From: Terana coerulea | Taxonomy: Eukaryota; Basidiomycota; Agaricomycetes; Polyporales; Phanerochaetaceae | Direction: 5' to 3' | Length of the DNA stretch: 26,240 bases | Assembly: GCA_024811115.1 (NCBI GenBank) | Contig: JAKOGH010000085.1 | Coordinates: forward strand, 1-26,240 | Part shown: positions 1 to 10,235 of the stretch, piece after piece | How positions within the stretch are numbered: the first letter of the stretch is position 1 | Layout of the letters: every line of letters starts with the position of its first letter | Notes under the pieces: generated by a model | Seen by the model: only the letters and a program-made list of their open reading frames with translations | What the model was told of the DNA's origin: nothing | The model's database searches: none | Made by a program: the position numbers and the translations under genes

Positions 1-600
1 TTTATGCTCTTTCCTCAGCGTCCGAGAGTTTCCGTTGAGAAGCGGAGCGAATGTAACGGCCGAGGTCATGCTGCATACCGACGCGGGATTGCACTTCACG
101 GTGTGCTTTCTGCATGTCCCTGATCCTCCATCTGTGTCGTAGGTATCAGATGATAATGTATAAAAATAGGCCCCTTTGCCGTCCAGGAGTTGGGCAAGGC
201 CGCTGTGCGTCCTTTGATCCGACAACGCGCATTATTGCCAAGTCCCCATTGAAGGGCCCTCAGCAAGCGTTGTCAAAGCCTCGTAGATGAACGACGTGAT
301 CACACATAACTCCTCCATTTTTACTCATACATCACTAGTGTTGAAGTCTCTTGAAGCGAACCCGATCTCACCATCCTCGCATACATTGCCAGAATTCACT
401 ACATATTCATCAATTCATGCAGCGACGTCTCTGGAGCCAAAATATCTGAGCGTGGCTAATAGAGCTACAATATGTGACCTCCCAAACCGGGTGCCTGGAA
501 TATCAGGTCAGCTGAGAACGACACTTGTTTACTGCAAAAGTCATGTTGCACACCTCAATATTCGAAAGGCGGCAACATTCGAGTCACGCAATGGAGAGGT

Positions 601-918
601 TTATGCACACCAAGCCTTGCTAGAATCGTCATTCACGACGCACTGAAGAGCCTAGTATTGCCCAAGACGTTAGTCTCAAGTGTATAAAATATGAGCAGTT
701 CACTTACCCCACAGCTCCTGTACGGTTCAAAGTGCTGCTCGGCTCACACTCTGTAGATTTCGTTGCCTGAGCATGTGCTATTGAGAGAGCCGTGAGCGGT
801 ATATTTCTTCAGCGGAAGCATGAGCCACCTACTATTCGCCAGGGATGCACAGTAAGGGGCCCTGGGCATAGGCGAAAGAAGCCAGGACAGCGAGAGAAAG
901 AATCGAGAGGAGCTGCAT
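601..918 (-). pseudogene. Decayed small secreted protein
   Basis: The ATG at 918 opens a 28-codon frame that reads as a signal peptide: a short N-region, the hydrophobic stretch LLSILSLAVLASF, and a likely cleavage after AYA. The mature part starts QGPLLCIPGE and meets a TAG at 832-834. Downstream, other frames carry plausible continuation, including TCSGNEIYRV around 745-775. A good intron follows (donor GTAAGT at 707, acceptor TAG at 652), then a last exon reading LQCVVNDDSSKAWCA and ending in TAA at 601-603. A TATAAAA box on this strand lies at 974-980, about 56 bp upstream of the ATG. Inference: a fungal small cysteine-containing secreted protein whose frame is broken at least twice, by mutation or by sequence error. 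I do not recognise a named family, and its function is unknown. Confidence 0.5.
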
Positions 919-973
919 GATAGTTCACTTTCTCGATGTTAGGGCGTGATGAAACCGCACACCAGGATGGGCC

Positions 974-980
974 TTTTATA
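974..980 (-). promoter_or_regulatory. TATA box of the small secreted protein
   Basis: TATAAAA read on the minus strand, about 56 bp upstream of the signal-peptide ATG at 918. The spacing fits a TATA-driven fungal promoter. No mapped transcript start is available. Confidence 0.4.
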
Positions 981-1019
981 CGACCACTTGTGCCGATTTT
1001 CTTCGGCACTGCGACGCGT

Positions 1020-2028
1020 ATTTAGCCTTCATCCCGGTTAGAGACGGTTCACTGGGTTGCCGCCAGTCACTGCCCGCATTCCAGTAAGCGTGTCGGCTGC
1101 GAAAGCGGCGGCCGGCCGTCAGCAAGGTACAGTAGGGCTAAATAGCAGTTACGTACTTACGCCACAGGTATCATTGCATAGTGCAGGCGCATCAAGGTAC
1201 AGCGACGGAGCCGAGACACGTTTGCCTGTCTTAAGCGGCATCAGTACGCCGTGGTTGAGATGTTGTAGCAAATGCCGCGCGAGTGTCCGCTGGTCGGACT
1301 CAAATGCCCCTGCCGCTGCATCATTACAAGTCACAAGGGCTTTCCTGTATGTCGAGGCTGTTGGGCTTGCGGACATGTTACGTTCCTCGGTAGCAGTAGC
1401 ACAGTGCAATACTATACCCACTGTACTTCAACCTCGCGGAACTCATTTAGCAGGTTGAGATTTGTAGCAGACTCTAATAACTCACAGAGCTAACGTGACC
1501 ATGCGGCGGCGACGGAAGGCGGGGCTTACGCGAGCTCCAGGGACGCTGAAGGACGGAAAGCGCAGTATCTTCATTTCAAGACAGACCTCCAGTATATCTT
1601 GATCCGTCTGATAGCAGTGTTACGCAGTAAGTGCTGTTTCCCATGCATTTCGGCGGCATTTGCACGTACGTTTCATCATTCTGAGCCAGATGAGTCGGTC
1701 AACCTGCCTCCGAGCGTCATCGGCGATGAAACCGCATGTGGCGCCCGCAGTCGAACGAACCACGCAGTAGCGACCCAGGTTCCTTCACACATCATATTGA
1801 TGCGAGCTGTAAAGACATAACAGGTTAACCCCACACCGTCGGTCGCTTTTGGGCATTATGCACGGTACCGACGCTGCGTCAGCAAAAGGCCGAAACTTAC
1901 GCAACACCAGTAAACCGCATAATAAGCCAGTAAAATTATAAACGTGACAGTACATTGCTGTTTACGAATATCTAGCTCGCAAGTTCAGTATGAACCCAAT
2001 GAGAGTCAAGGGCTCACTTACTTTCTAT
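1020..2028. other. Stretch without a supportable gene
   Basis: About 1 kb between the secreted-protein promoter and the 3' end of the BBC1-like remnant. The only item of note is a 90-codon minus-strand frame (1149-1421). It ends beside a GTAAGT donor-like site near 1155, and an acceptor-like TTTCGCAG lies near 1100. I recognise nothing in its translation and cannot separate it from chance. Confidence 0.3.
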
Positions 2029-4060
2029 TCAAATGTGAAGCACGCTGGCAGTTTCTGGACACTGAGGTACCAGCAACGTGCCTAGGTATGCCTCCATTCC
2101 AATCGGCCTGTATATCCACATCTCGCCCTCCTGCATTTGGTTTAGATCGTAGGTGGCCCTCGCAGGCGGCTTGCCTGCACTCTGTTCGATGACCTCAAGT
2201 GACCCGAGGTCTGACGGCCCGATGAAAGCGCCGTCTGAGAGGGATGTATTTGGGACCGTATCGTTCACGACGACTGCAGTATGGCTGGTAAGAAGCGCAT
2301 AGCTTCCGGGTCCAGTCTCGACTTGAGCGCCTTTCCACTCGACGATATCCCCTCGCCGGACCATGTTATCTCCGCCCCTCCACCGTCCAGCCTGTTGCGC
2401 GCCGTTGTGCGAGACCTTGCCTTCAAATAAGAGGTGGCCGTGCGTTCGAGATACGCTCGGGACAGGCTTCGGGATGTAGTCATACTGGTCGAAGTACTTG
2501 AGCGCCTCCGCTGCGAGGTCCCAAGAGTCACCGCGGGCGCAGTACTCGCCTGTCCCTTCGAAGCTCTCCGCGAAGGCAGCAATGGTCTCGCCGTAGGTTT
2601 CGTGAGCTTCCATCAAAGCGGCCTGGTCTCGGGCATCGGGTCGTCTCGAGTATTGCGCGTTACGCTGCACGGCCGATGTGTTGTTCGGCGAGGCGTTGGG
2701 GTTTGTAATGGAGAACGAGACAGAGTACCAGCACATGGTGAGATCTGCGAAGAGTGCACAGCCAGAGACCGTCTTCATAGTACCCCGGAGCTCCCAAGCT
2801 GCTGCTATATACGGTGGTCCGTCCGCCTGCAGGGGTTCAGGAAGCTCGTCATTCAGATACCACGGCGCATTCCAGTGACTAGAGGGAGCGAAATAATGAG
2901 CGAGATCCTCCGCGGAACTGCCATGCGTGGTCATAGGAGGATATGACATGTTCAGCGAGTCTGTATACAGAATGCGATTAGACATCGAGTACAGCACCAA
3001 CGAGAGCTTGAAGCATACCACTAGAATTGGCGGATGGTAGAGACGGCCTAGTTGCCACGGGTATAGTCTAGCGACGAGTGATCTTAGCAAATGTTTGACA
3101 GCAGATCTATCGCGTGACTCACTGGCCGAGGAGGTGCGACAGCCTGAGGTCGACCAACGACCTGTGTGGCCAGCTCAGTATTCCTTGGCGGTATCTTCAC
3201 ACCAAGCAGCCGCTCAAAGAATTCATCTAGCCAGCTGAAGAACACTAGCTTGTCCTCAGGGAAAGCTTGGCCCAGTCGATCTTATCAGTAGTAGTGGGCT
3301 TTGGTGACACTGCGACTGGTGCAGGACGTGTTCGAGAAGGCGGCGGAGGTTGTGAATGCGAAGGTACTTGATCCGGTCTGGTGTCCCTCCGAATCACAGG
3401 CGGTGCGCGCTGTGGAGGCGGCTGGGGGCTGGAGCACGTATACTGGAGGAGCTGCTGATGCTGCTCTGGCTCCTCGTGTGGCTAGAATCGGAGGGAATAG
3501 GTGGTGGACGCTTATGATTTACATCCCAATCTACTTGCTGGACTGACTCGAATACTTGTCCCGCGTATTGCCAATCTTCTCGACAGAGGCATCCTTTGCC
3601 TTCTCTGCTCTAGCGCGAAGCTCTGTTCATGTGAAAAGTCGTATGAGAATGGAATGAAAAGAACGTGGGAGTGGTGCTTGCCTGCGAACGACGGCATACG
3701 GCGGGCTAAAGTGCAACCGAAAGCGAGGCGAATCTGTTCGTGGGAATCCGCTGCTGCGTTGAACAATGCATGAGAAGTGTATCCGCCTTTCCCTAATCAT
3801 GCCACACACCTGGCTCTAAAGAAGAGTAGAGCTAGTGGGAACTGGAACGTTGTACCACTCGGAGAGTAGTGCAATGACAGAGTGATCCTAAGGACGATCG
3901 ACAGCTTTGCGCGAAGTTCGCAGGTGCCGCAGCGCCGGCTGATGGCCACGCGGCTGTTCAGGCGGCGATAGCGGAGGCTGAACGCAAATAAGCCAGACTT
4001 CGCTCCTCTTCCTCGGACTTGCCTCGGACTACTGAAAGGCATCTCGAGGAGGTCATGTAA
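2029..4060 (-). pseudogene. BBC1: BBC1/MTI1-like protein, C-terminal part, frame-broken
   Basis: The uninterrupted exon from about 2960 down to 2029 encodes the C-terminal domain known from fungal BBC1/AIM3-type proteins. Landmarks are MSYPPMTTHGSSAEDLAHYF, ALKYFDQYDYIPKP, GRWRGGDNMVRRGDIVEWKG, the His-containing LLTSHTAVVV, and the end MWIYRPIGMEAYLG. Upstream exons carry a proline/glutamine-rich linker, DKIDWAKL followed in another frame by EDKLVFFSWLDEFFERLLG, and a charged helix ELRARAEKAKDASVEKI. An intron donor GTGAGT lies at 3122. BBC1 family proteins act at cortical actin patches with type I myosin and WASP. The frame is lost near 3260, 3480, 3535 and 3960, each explained by a small deletion. 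The expected N-terminal SH3 domain is not visible between here and the BolA gene. Inference: a truncated remnant, or a real gene badly damaged by sequence error plus a lost 5' end. Confidence 0.72.
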
Positions 4061-4413
4061 GATCGTGGAACTGTATAACACTTTGCATGTATGATTCATT
4101 ACTCGCTATGCATGCCATATGAGAGTGAAGGCTGCGGATACAGGCATCGTATTGGTGTCGCGTGCTGTCCCTGGCACCAACATCCTCCAGCAACGATGGA
4201 CCGCTATACACTCTTTATACACATTGGGCTCCGTTGGACAAGTACAGATTTAGCACAGACTCACACATAACGACTAACCATGGGGTCGGACGTCCGTCTT
4301 GGGGACAGCTACGACGTTCGCAAAGGCAGGCAAAGGCTTTGGATCCTAACAAAGCCAAATGGTCGAGTATCGCACGTTGTGCGGCTATCTTATCAGATTG
4401 CCTCTCCACCACC

Positions 4414-4863
4414 ATGATCGCGACCGCCGAGCTTGAGTCAGCCATTCGTACCGCCATCCCCGTCTCACACCTCGAGATTCTCGACGAGTCCAATGGCTGC
4501 GGCGAGAACTACGCCGTGCTGGTTGTGAGCGAAGTACGTGGTCGCTAAGGGGAGCGACGGACGGCCTAGTCTGACGTGGATCTCGGTTTTTGCAGGCATT
4601 TGATGGCAAAACCACTCGCGAGGCATCGATACAGTACTGATTCCTTGCATTTTACTCGCTGGTGTAACCGCAACGTTGACATTGGCTCTCAGTAAACGAA
4701 CTTCTCAAAGACCAGATCGCCCAAATGCACGCTTTCAGCCAGGTATGTGGCAAAGCGCCTTCACCGCATACCCGCCTCACGGTTTACGCCTTCACTTTTA
4801 CAGAAATCCCTCACACCGAAGCAGTACGAAGCTTACCTGGCGAAGACTGCAGGAGCCGCGTGA
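4414..4863 (+). CDS. BolA-like protein (BolA2/Fra2 type), one frame break
   Basis: Four exons: 4414-4533, 4596-4633, 4693-4742 and 4804-4863, with GT-AG introns of 62, 59 and 61 nt. The product is about 89 residues, the usual BolA2 size. It reads MIATAELESAIRTAIP, LEILDESNGCGENYAVLVVS, AFDGKTT, ARHRY, NELLKDQIAQMHAFSQ, then KSLTPKQYEAYLAK. The Cys in GCGENY and the His in QMHAF correspond to the positions that, in Fra2/BOLA2, help hold a 2Fe-2S cluster with a monothiol glutaredoxin in cytosolic iron signalling. At 4615-4617 two bases are missing from an otherwise conserved TTLARHRY segment (a CTCTC run reads CTC); as given, the frame stops at a TGA near 4638. With those two bases counted, coding length divides by three. 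The gene lies between divergently oriented BBC1 and convergent DIM1. I favour a working gene with a sequencing error. Confidence 0.85.
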
Positions 4864-5123
4864 GGAAGGGAGGTCGCGGTAGATGGAGGAAAGTTCACTG
4901 GCGGGCAGACAGTTGGGCGAAGACGGGTCGTATACTGCTGCCTCAGTAAGGCCGGTGGTCTGCGGTCTAGGGTAGCCCGCTTGTGAGAAATTCAACACGC
5001 GGCATCGCAGACTATCGCATGACGGCGTTGGTCCGCTAGATCCGACGTGGGGCTCATGATCCATTATAGCATGATAGTGTACTTTTGAAACTCGTGTCTA
5101 CCCATGGAGGACAGCCGGCAAGC

Positions 5124-6352
<1,229 letters not shown>

Positions 6353-6566
6353 GACTGAGCAAGTTGATGCAGCAAAGGAGGATTTACGTGTGTAACTACG
6401 GCAAGTCGAGCGAGTCAAAGTAAAGCGAAGGTCTGCACACAGACATGAGCGTGGGAAACTTTAGACAATGAGGCAGCGGTTGGGTTAGGGCCAAATTCGT
6501 TTAGCGCGTTCCAAGCGCGTTCATGGCAGAACCAAGGGGCATGCACCCGTAAGCGCCCTGACGTGG

Positions 6567-6610
6567 GGCAGGGGAGGGGGGGTCCCTCGAGGGACGTTAT
6601 CCGGGATTTT
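6567..6610 (+). repeat. G-rich block, left copy of a direct repeat
   Basis: A GGGGAGGGGGG run leads into the palindrome TCCCTCGAGGGA, then GTTATCCGGGATTTT. It matches the block at 7208-7251 at roughly three quarters of positions by eye. It lies upstream of DIM1. Confidence 0.5.
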
Positions 6611-7207
6611 TTCCAGAGCATATAATCTCATAGTATGGTATCTTCGAGGCATAAAATAGCTCGTACATGACTTTTACGAACACGCAAGCCTCTTTCATGC
6701 GTGTTTCTACGCCCAAGAACTCGGTGTGGTTGGATTGGGTAAGTAACGGTCACACCATTACTTATGCACTGTATACTTGCTTCAACTCAGTGACGGTGAC
6801 AAGTCACTGGGGTAACAATGTTATTCTAGCCGTGCCGACACCTCGGTCCAGAACCCTTCAGAGGATAAGTCTTAGCTACCGGCAGCTCTATATGCTGGGT
6901 GACATGGGTTGAGCAATATAACACAGTAACAATATTGATGTTCATAGCTCAGGGATATTTGCTGGCCTGAGCTGAACTGATATCACTGATGATTCACCAG
7001 CTCTCACAAATAATATTTCGCAACATTAGCCTGCTGAAGGTCCACAGTAAAATACTGAGTTGCTTCGCACAGCTTGCACCTACAACACGCGCAAAGGAAG
7101 AAGGAGCACTCGACGTGACCGAGTGCGGCGGGCACTGCCGTCCACTGACGGCCGCGCTGAACGTGATCCGAGATACCATATATAGACCGTGGGAATGATC
7201 GGAATGT

Positions 7208-7251
7208 GCCGAAGGGGGAGGGGGTCCCCCAAGGGCCGTTATTCGGATTTT
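7208..7251 (+). repeat. G-rich block, right copy of a direct repeat
   Basis: GGGGGAGGGGG, then TCCCCCAAGGG, then GTTATTCGGATTTTA: the second copy of the block at 6567-6610. It lies about 165-210 bp upstream of the SET gene start. The perfect palindrome of the left copy is degenerate here. Confidence 0.5.
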
Positions 7252-7416
7252 ATGGCCTCACGTATAGGATTTTATTTTTGCATCCCCCTTGGGCAGAACT
7301 CTACAGTAAGTGAGTACACGAGTGACGACGGAACCCATCTCCGGCCTTTTGGTCTTCACCACATCCATCTCTCCTACCCTTGTCATCCCAACCCTTTCGG
7401 GGTGCCACTTTCTAAC

Positions 7417-8926
7417 ATGTCTGTGACCAGAGTAAAATTGCACGACGATGTAAGACGCAGAATTGTCAGATTCAAGACGTGGTTTTCCGAGCGAGGGGGA
7501 TACATTCATCCTGATGTCTGCTTTAAGCCAGGTACGCATCCAATCCGGCTGGCCGTCGCCACAGGCGGGACCAATGCTAACCTGTGATATAGCATTGACA
7601 TGATTGGTTTAGTATCGTCTGGAATCGACATCGTTGCGGCCCGCGATATACTGCCGGACGAACGGATCGTTTCCTGTCCTTCCGGCCTCGCAATCACGCC
7701 AGACGTAGCCCGAAGAGCGTTGGCTGGAATATTTAGGGTGGAAGCAATCTCGCCGACGCTTTCAGGATGGTCCGAGCGACAGCTCATTTGCGCGTACATC
7801 GCTATGCACTACATCCTGGATGGTCCAAAGTGCGTTCACAATGATTTTTACCTGCGTCATACTAAAGCGGTCGTGTTCGTTTAGTGCTCCGCGTGAGCTA
7901 GAGCACAGACCATACGTCGACATTCTCCCTGTCGCAGACAAGTTGCGCACACCGCTGCATTTCACGCCGCAAGAGCAGGAACTCTTCCGAGGAACGAATC
8001 TGTACGGTGCAACCCTCGACCGACAAAAGGCTTGGGAAACCGAATGGCTAATGTGCAAAGACCGCATCGCCGTATCCAACTCATACTTGGCCCATCGGTT
8101 CACGTGGGAGCTGTATCTAACGGCATCGACGTACCTCTCCTCTCGGGCGTTTCCTTCCACCCTACTCTCTGCGAACCCTTCGCTGGTATCCACCCCGTCC
8201 TCCTATCCCGTTCTCCTACCCGGAGTCGACTCGCTCAATCACGCCCGCGGTCAGCCCGTATCATGGGTCGTGGACACGCCGCGCACGTCGTCATCCGCCG
8301 GCCCGGCCTCAGTCACCACCATCTCACTTGTCCTCCACGCCGCAACGCCCGCTGGCTCCGAGCTGTTCAACAACTACGGCCCGAAGCCCAACGCGGAGCT
8401 CATCCTCGGCTACGGCTTCGCGCTCCCGAACAATCCGGACGACACCATTGTCCTCAAGATCGGCGGCGTGCAGCGCGCGAACCCCAAATGGGAGGTTGGC
8501 CGCGATGCAGCGGGCGCGGAGCCGGTGTGGGCAGCCGTCAAGGAGGCTGTAGAGGCTCAGAATCGACATGACGTCGATGATGCCGAGCGGGCTGCATATT
8601 CAACTGAGGACGAGTTGTGGGCTACGGAGGTACTTGCGGAGATGGCGGAAGACCTGTTGGGGCGGCTGCCGCCCAACTCGTCGGTCGCTGTCACTGGCGC
8701 GGAAGAGATAGGGATCAGACCAGAGGTTGCCGAGATGCTGGACCACTATATCGAAGGTATGTTCTGGATTGCATTTTATTGCATATTTCTCACGAGCACG
8801 ACAGGACAACGAGACATTCTACACTCACTCATGGAGTTTGCGAAGGCCCAAGAGCAGCGGGTGATAGAGCGTGCTCGAGAGGAAGGCATTGAAATCGTTG
8901 AAGAGCCTGATGAGTCCGATACCTAG
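7417..8926 (+). CDS. SET-domain lysine methyltransferase (RKM/LSMT class)
   Basis: Four exons, 7417-7531, 7613-7829, 7885-8756 and 8805-8926, give 441 residues with no frame break. The start MSVTRVKLHDD is the first ATG of the frame and opens directly onto the conserved N-terminal SET part (WFSERGGYIHPDV, SSGIDIVAARDI). The SET signatures are GVDSLNHARGQPV near residue 225 and LFNNYGPKPNAELILGYGF near residue 273. That combination (DxLNH, then NNYGxKxNxELxxxYGF) is typical of SET proteins related to yeast Rkm enzymes and plant Rubisco large-subunit methyltransferase, which methylate non-histone lysines with S-adenosylmethionine. The third-exon acceptor TTTAG at 7612 was chosen over an earlier TAG at 7592 because only it keeps frame. 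The C-terminus is acidic and charged. The protein substrate cannot be read from the sequence. Confidence 0.9.
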
Positions 8927-8982
8927 TCACTGCAGGCAACGCCCAATTTTGGGCGCATAGAAAGTACCCGAAAAGCCTTTAT

Positions 8983-9054
8983 AAGTTTTTCCTATTCACC
9001 GACTCGAGAACCTTCCGCAAATGGGAATTCGAAGGTCATGAGTAGGAAAAACTT
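8983..9054. repeat. Inverted repeat just after the SET gene
   Basis: AAGTTTTTCCTA (8983-8994) and its exact reverse complement (9043-9054) enclose an inner pair ACCTTC/GAAGGT, so the RNA could form a 72-nt imperfect hairpin. It begins 57 bp after the SET stop codon. A smaller palindrome (GCCCAA TT TTGGGC) lies at 8941-8954. It could mark a 3' end or a tiny transposon relic; nothing decides between them. Confidence 0.45.
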
Positions 9055-9373
9055 CCGGACCCTTTTGAGCACTTTTCATGAGGCCAAAATCTGGGTTTGC
9101 CTGCGGTGAGTGTTTCGTCAGTACAATCATGATTTTTCAATGCTTATTTTTCTAGTCCCTTTGAACTCCGTGGTGATGCGGTGTTCACGCGGTCTGACAA
9201 CCAGCATTCTTTACTGCTGTAGACGTTTCGCTGTCTGATCTGAGTCTCTGCTCTTCCATTGGCACCCATGGTTGGGTTTTCTGGCTCTCCTCTACAGTTC
9301 TGGTGTTCTTGCATTGTTAATCGCTCTCACCGTGACCCTAATAGCGTGTCAAATTAGTCTCGTTCCCGACTCG

Positions 9374-10041
9374 TAAAGAGGTTGCTCGCAGCCAGCGCGC
9401 TTCGCGCTTTGTTACCGTTTGTAATGTAGTAAGCGGAGTTTGAAAGACGCGCTGCAGAGCAACCTCTTTAGAGTCTGGTGACTTTGGATCATCGGGGTGT
9501 AGATGAAAGTCACGTGAGCCCTAGTAAGCAAAGTTCGTATAGGGACTTCAACGGGGGTAACAAAGGTTTCAGAGGTTGGTAGCATACTGCAGCGCAAACT
9601 CTGACAGGAAAATTACTCAGATGCCTTACATATTAATAAAAATGTGTTAATCATGTCTGGTATAAACCATATGGTGTTTATTCCAGTGCAGATTCCCAGG
9701 TACCTAAAAGTGGGCCTCTAGTAGCCATCAAGTGCTTCTAAGCACATCCAGCAATGGAAAATTAATATTGTAAAATAAAGTTGTCATGCGATACATCCGA
9801 GCCATGACATTTGAGGAGTTTGTGAGTATACACAGTGAGGTGGGGAGGTCGCAGAAGGCAAGAGGTACAGAGAGGAACCGAGCGTTACAAACTCCTTACT
9901 TACCTCAATACAAGCGTAGGCGCTCACGTGAGTTTCGTCCTACACCCCGATGATCCAAACTCACCAGACCCTTTGCCCGCGTCCTGCACCAAGCAGTTGT
10001 TATCCGATAACAAACATCAGTAACGCGGGCAAAGGGTCTGG
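9374..10041. mobile_element. Compound inverted-repeat (foldback-like) element
   Basis: Each end is a hairpin. The left arm TAAAGAGGTTGCTC (9374-9387) has its exact complement at 9457-9470. The right arm, 18 bp at 9964-9981, has its exact complement at 10024-10041. Immediately inside each hairpin is a 47-48 bp block (9473-9519 and 9922-9969) in inverted orientation, about 90% identical by eye, with the core GATCATCGGGGTGTAG. No transposase frame is visible inside, and I could not identify a target-site duplication. Inference: a non-autonomous foldback element, or two copies of one small element inserted head to head. Confidence 0.6.
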
Positions 10042-10235
10042 AACCGAGACTAGTGTCAAATATACACGAACTCAAATTCCAAATGAACACTTCGATTTAA
10101 GGCTCGCTGTGGGTACTTATGTAATGCACAGTCTAAAGACTAATACGCCGGTACCAATGCGGCGGGTTGTAGGCACATAGCCGACTTTTGCTACGAAACA
10201 AGGCACATTGCGTTGTCGTCCCAGTAATATCGTCG

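Larger units (their letters stand above)
6353..7416. promoter_or_regulatory. Shared upstream region of DIM1 and the SET gene
   Basis: About 1.06 kb between the divergent start codons. It holds no supportable gene. Two related G-rich blocks (about 6567-6610 and 7208-7251) lie in direct orientation, each about 165-260 bp upstream of one of the two ATGs. A pyrimidine-rich stretch (7340-7400) precedes the SET start. Confidence 0.5.

Noticed and set aside
287..646. 119-codon plus-strand frame with a TATA-like TATAAAAA at 159-166 upstream
   Set aside because: No recognisable motif. It overlaps, on the opposite strand, the last exon of the secreted-protein relic, which has better support.
1149..1421. 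90-codon minus-strand frame ending near a GTAAGT site
   Set aside because: Splicing to the acceptor near 1100 gives only a short, unrecognised tail. It cannot be told from chance.
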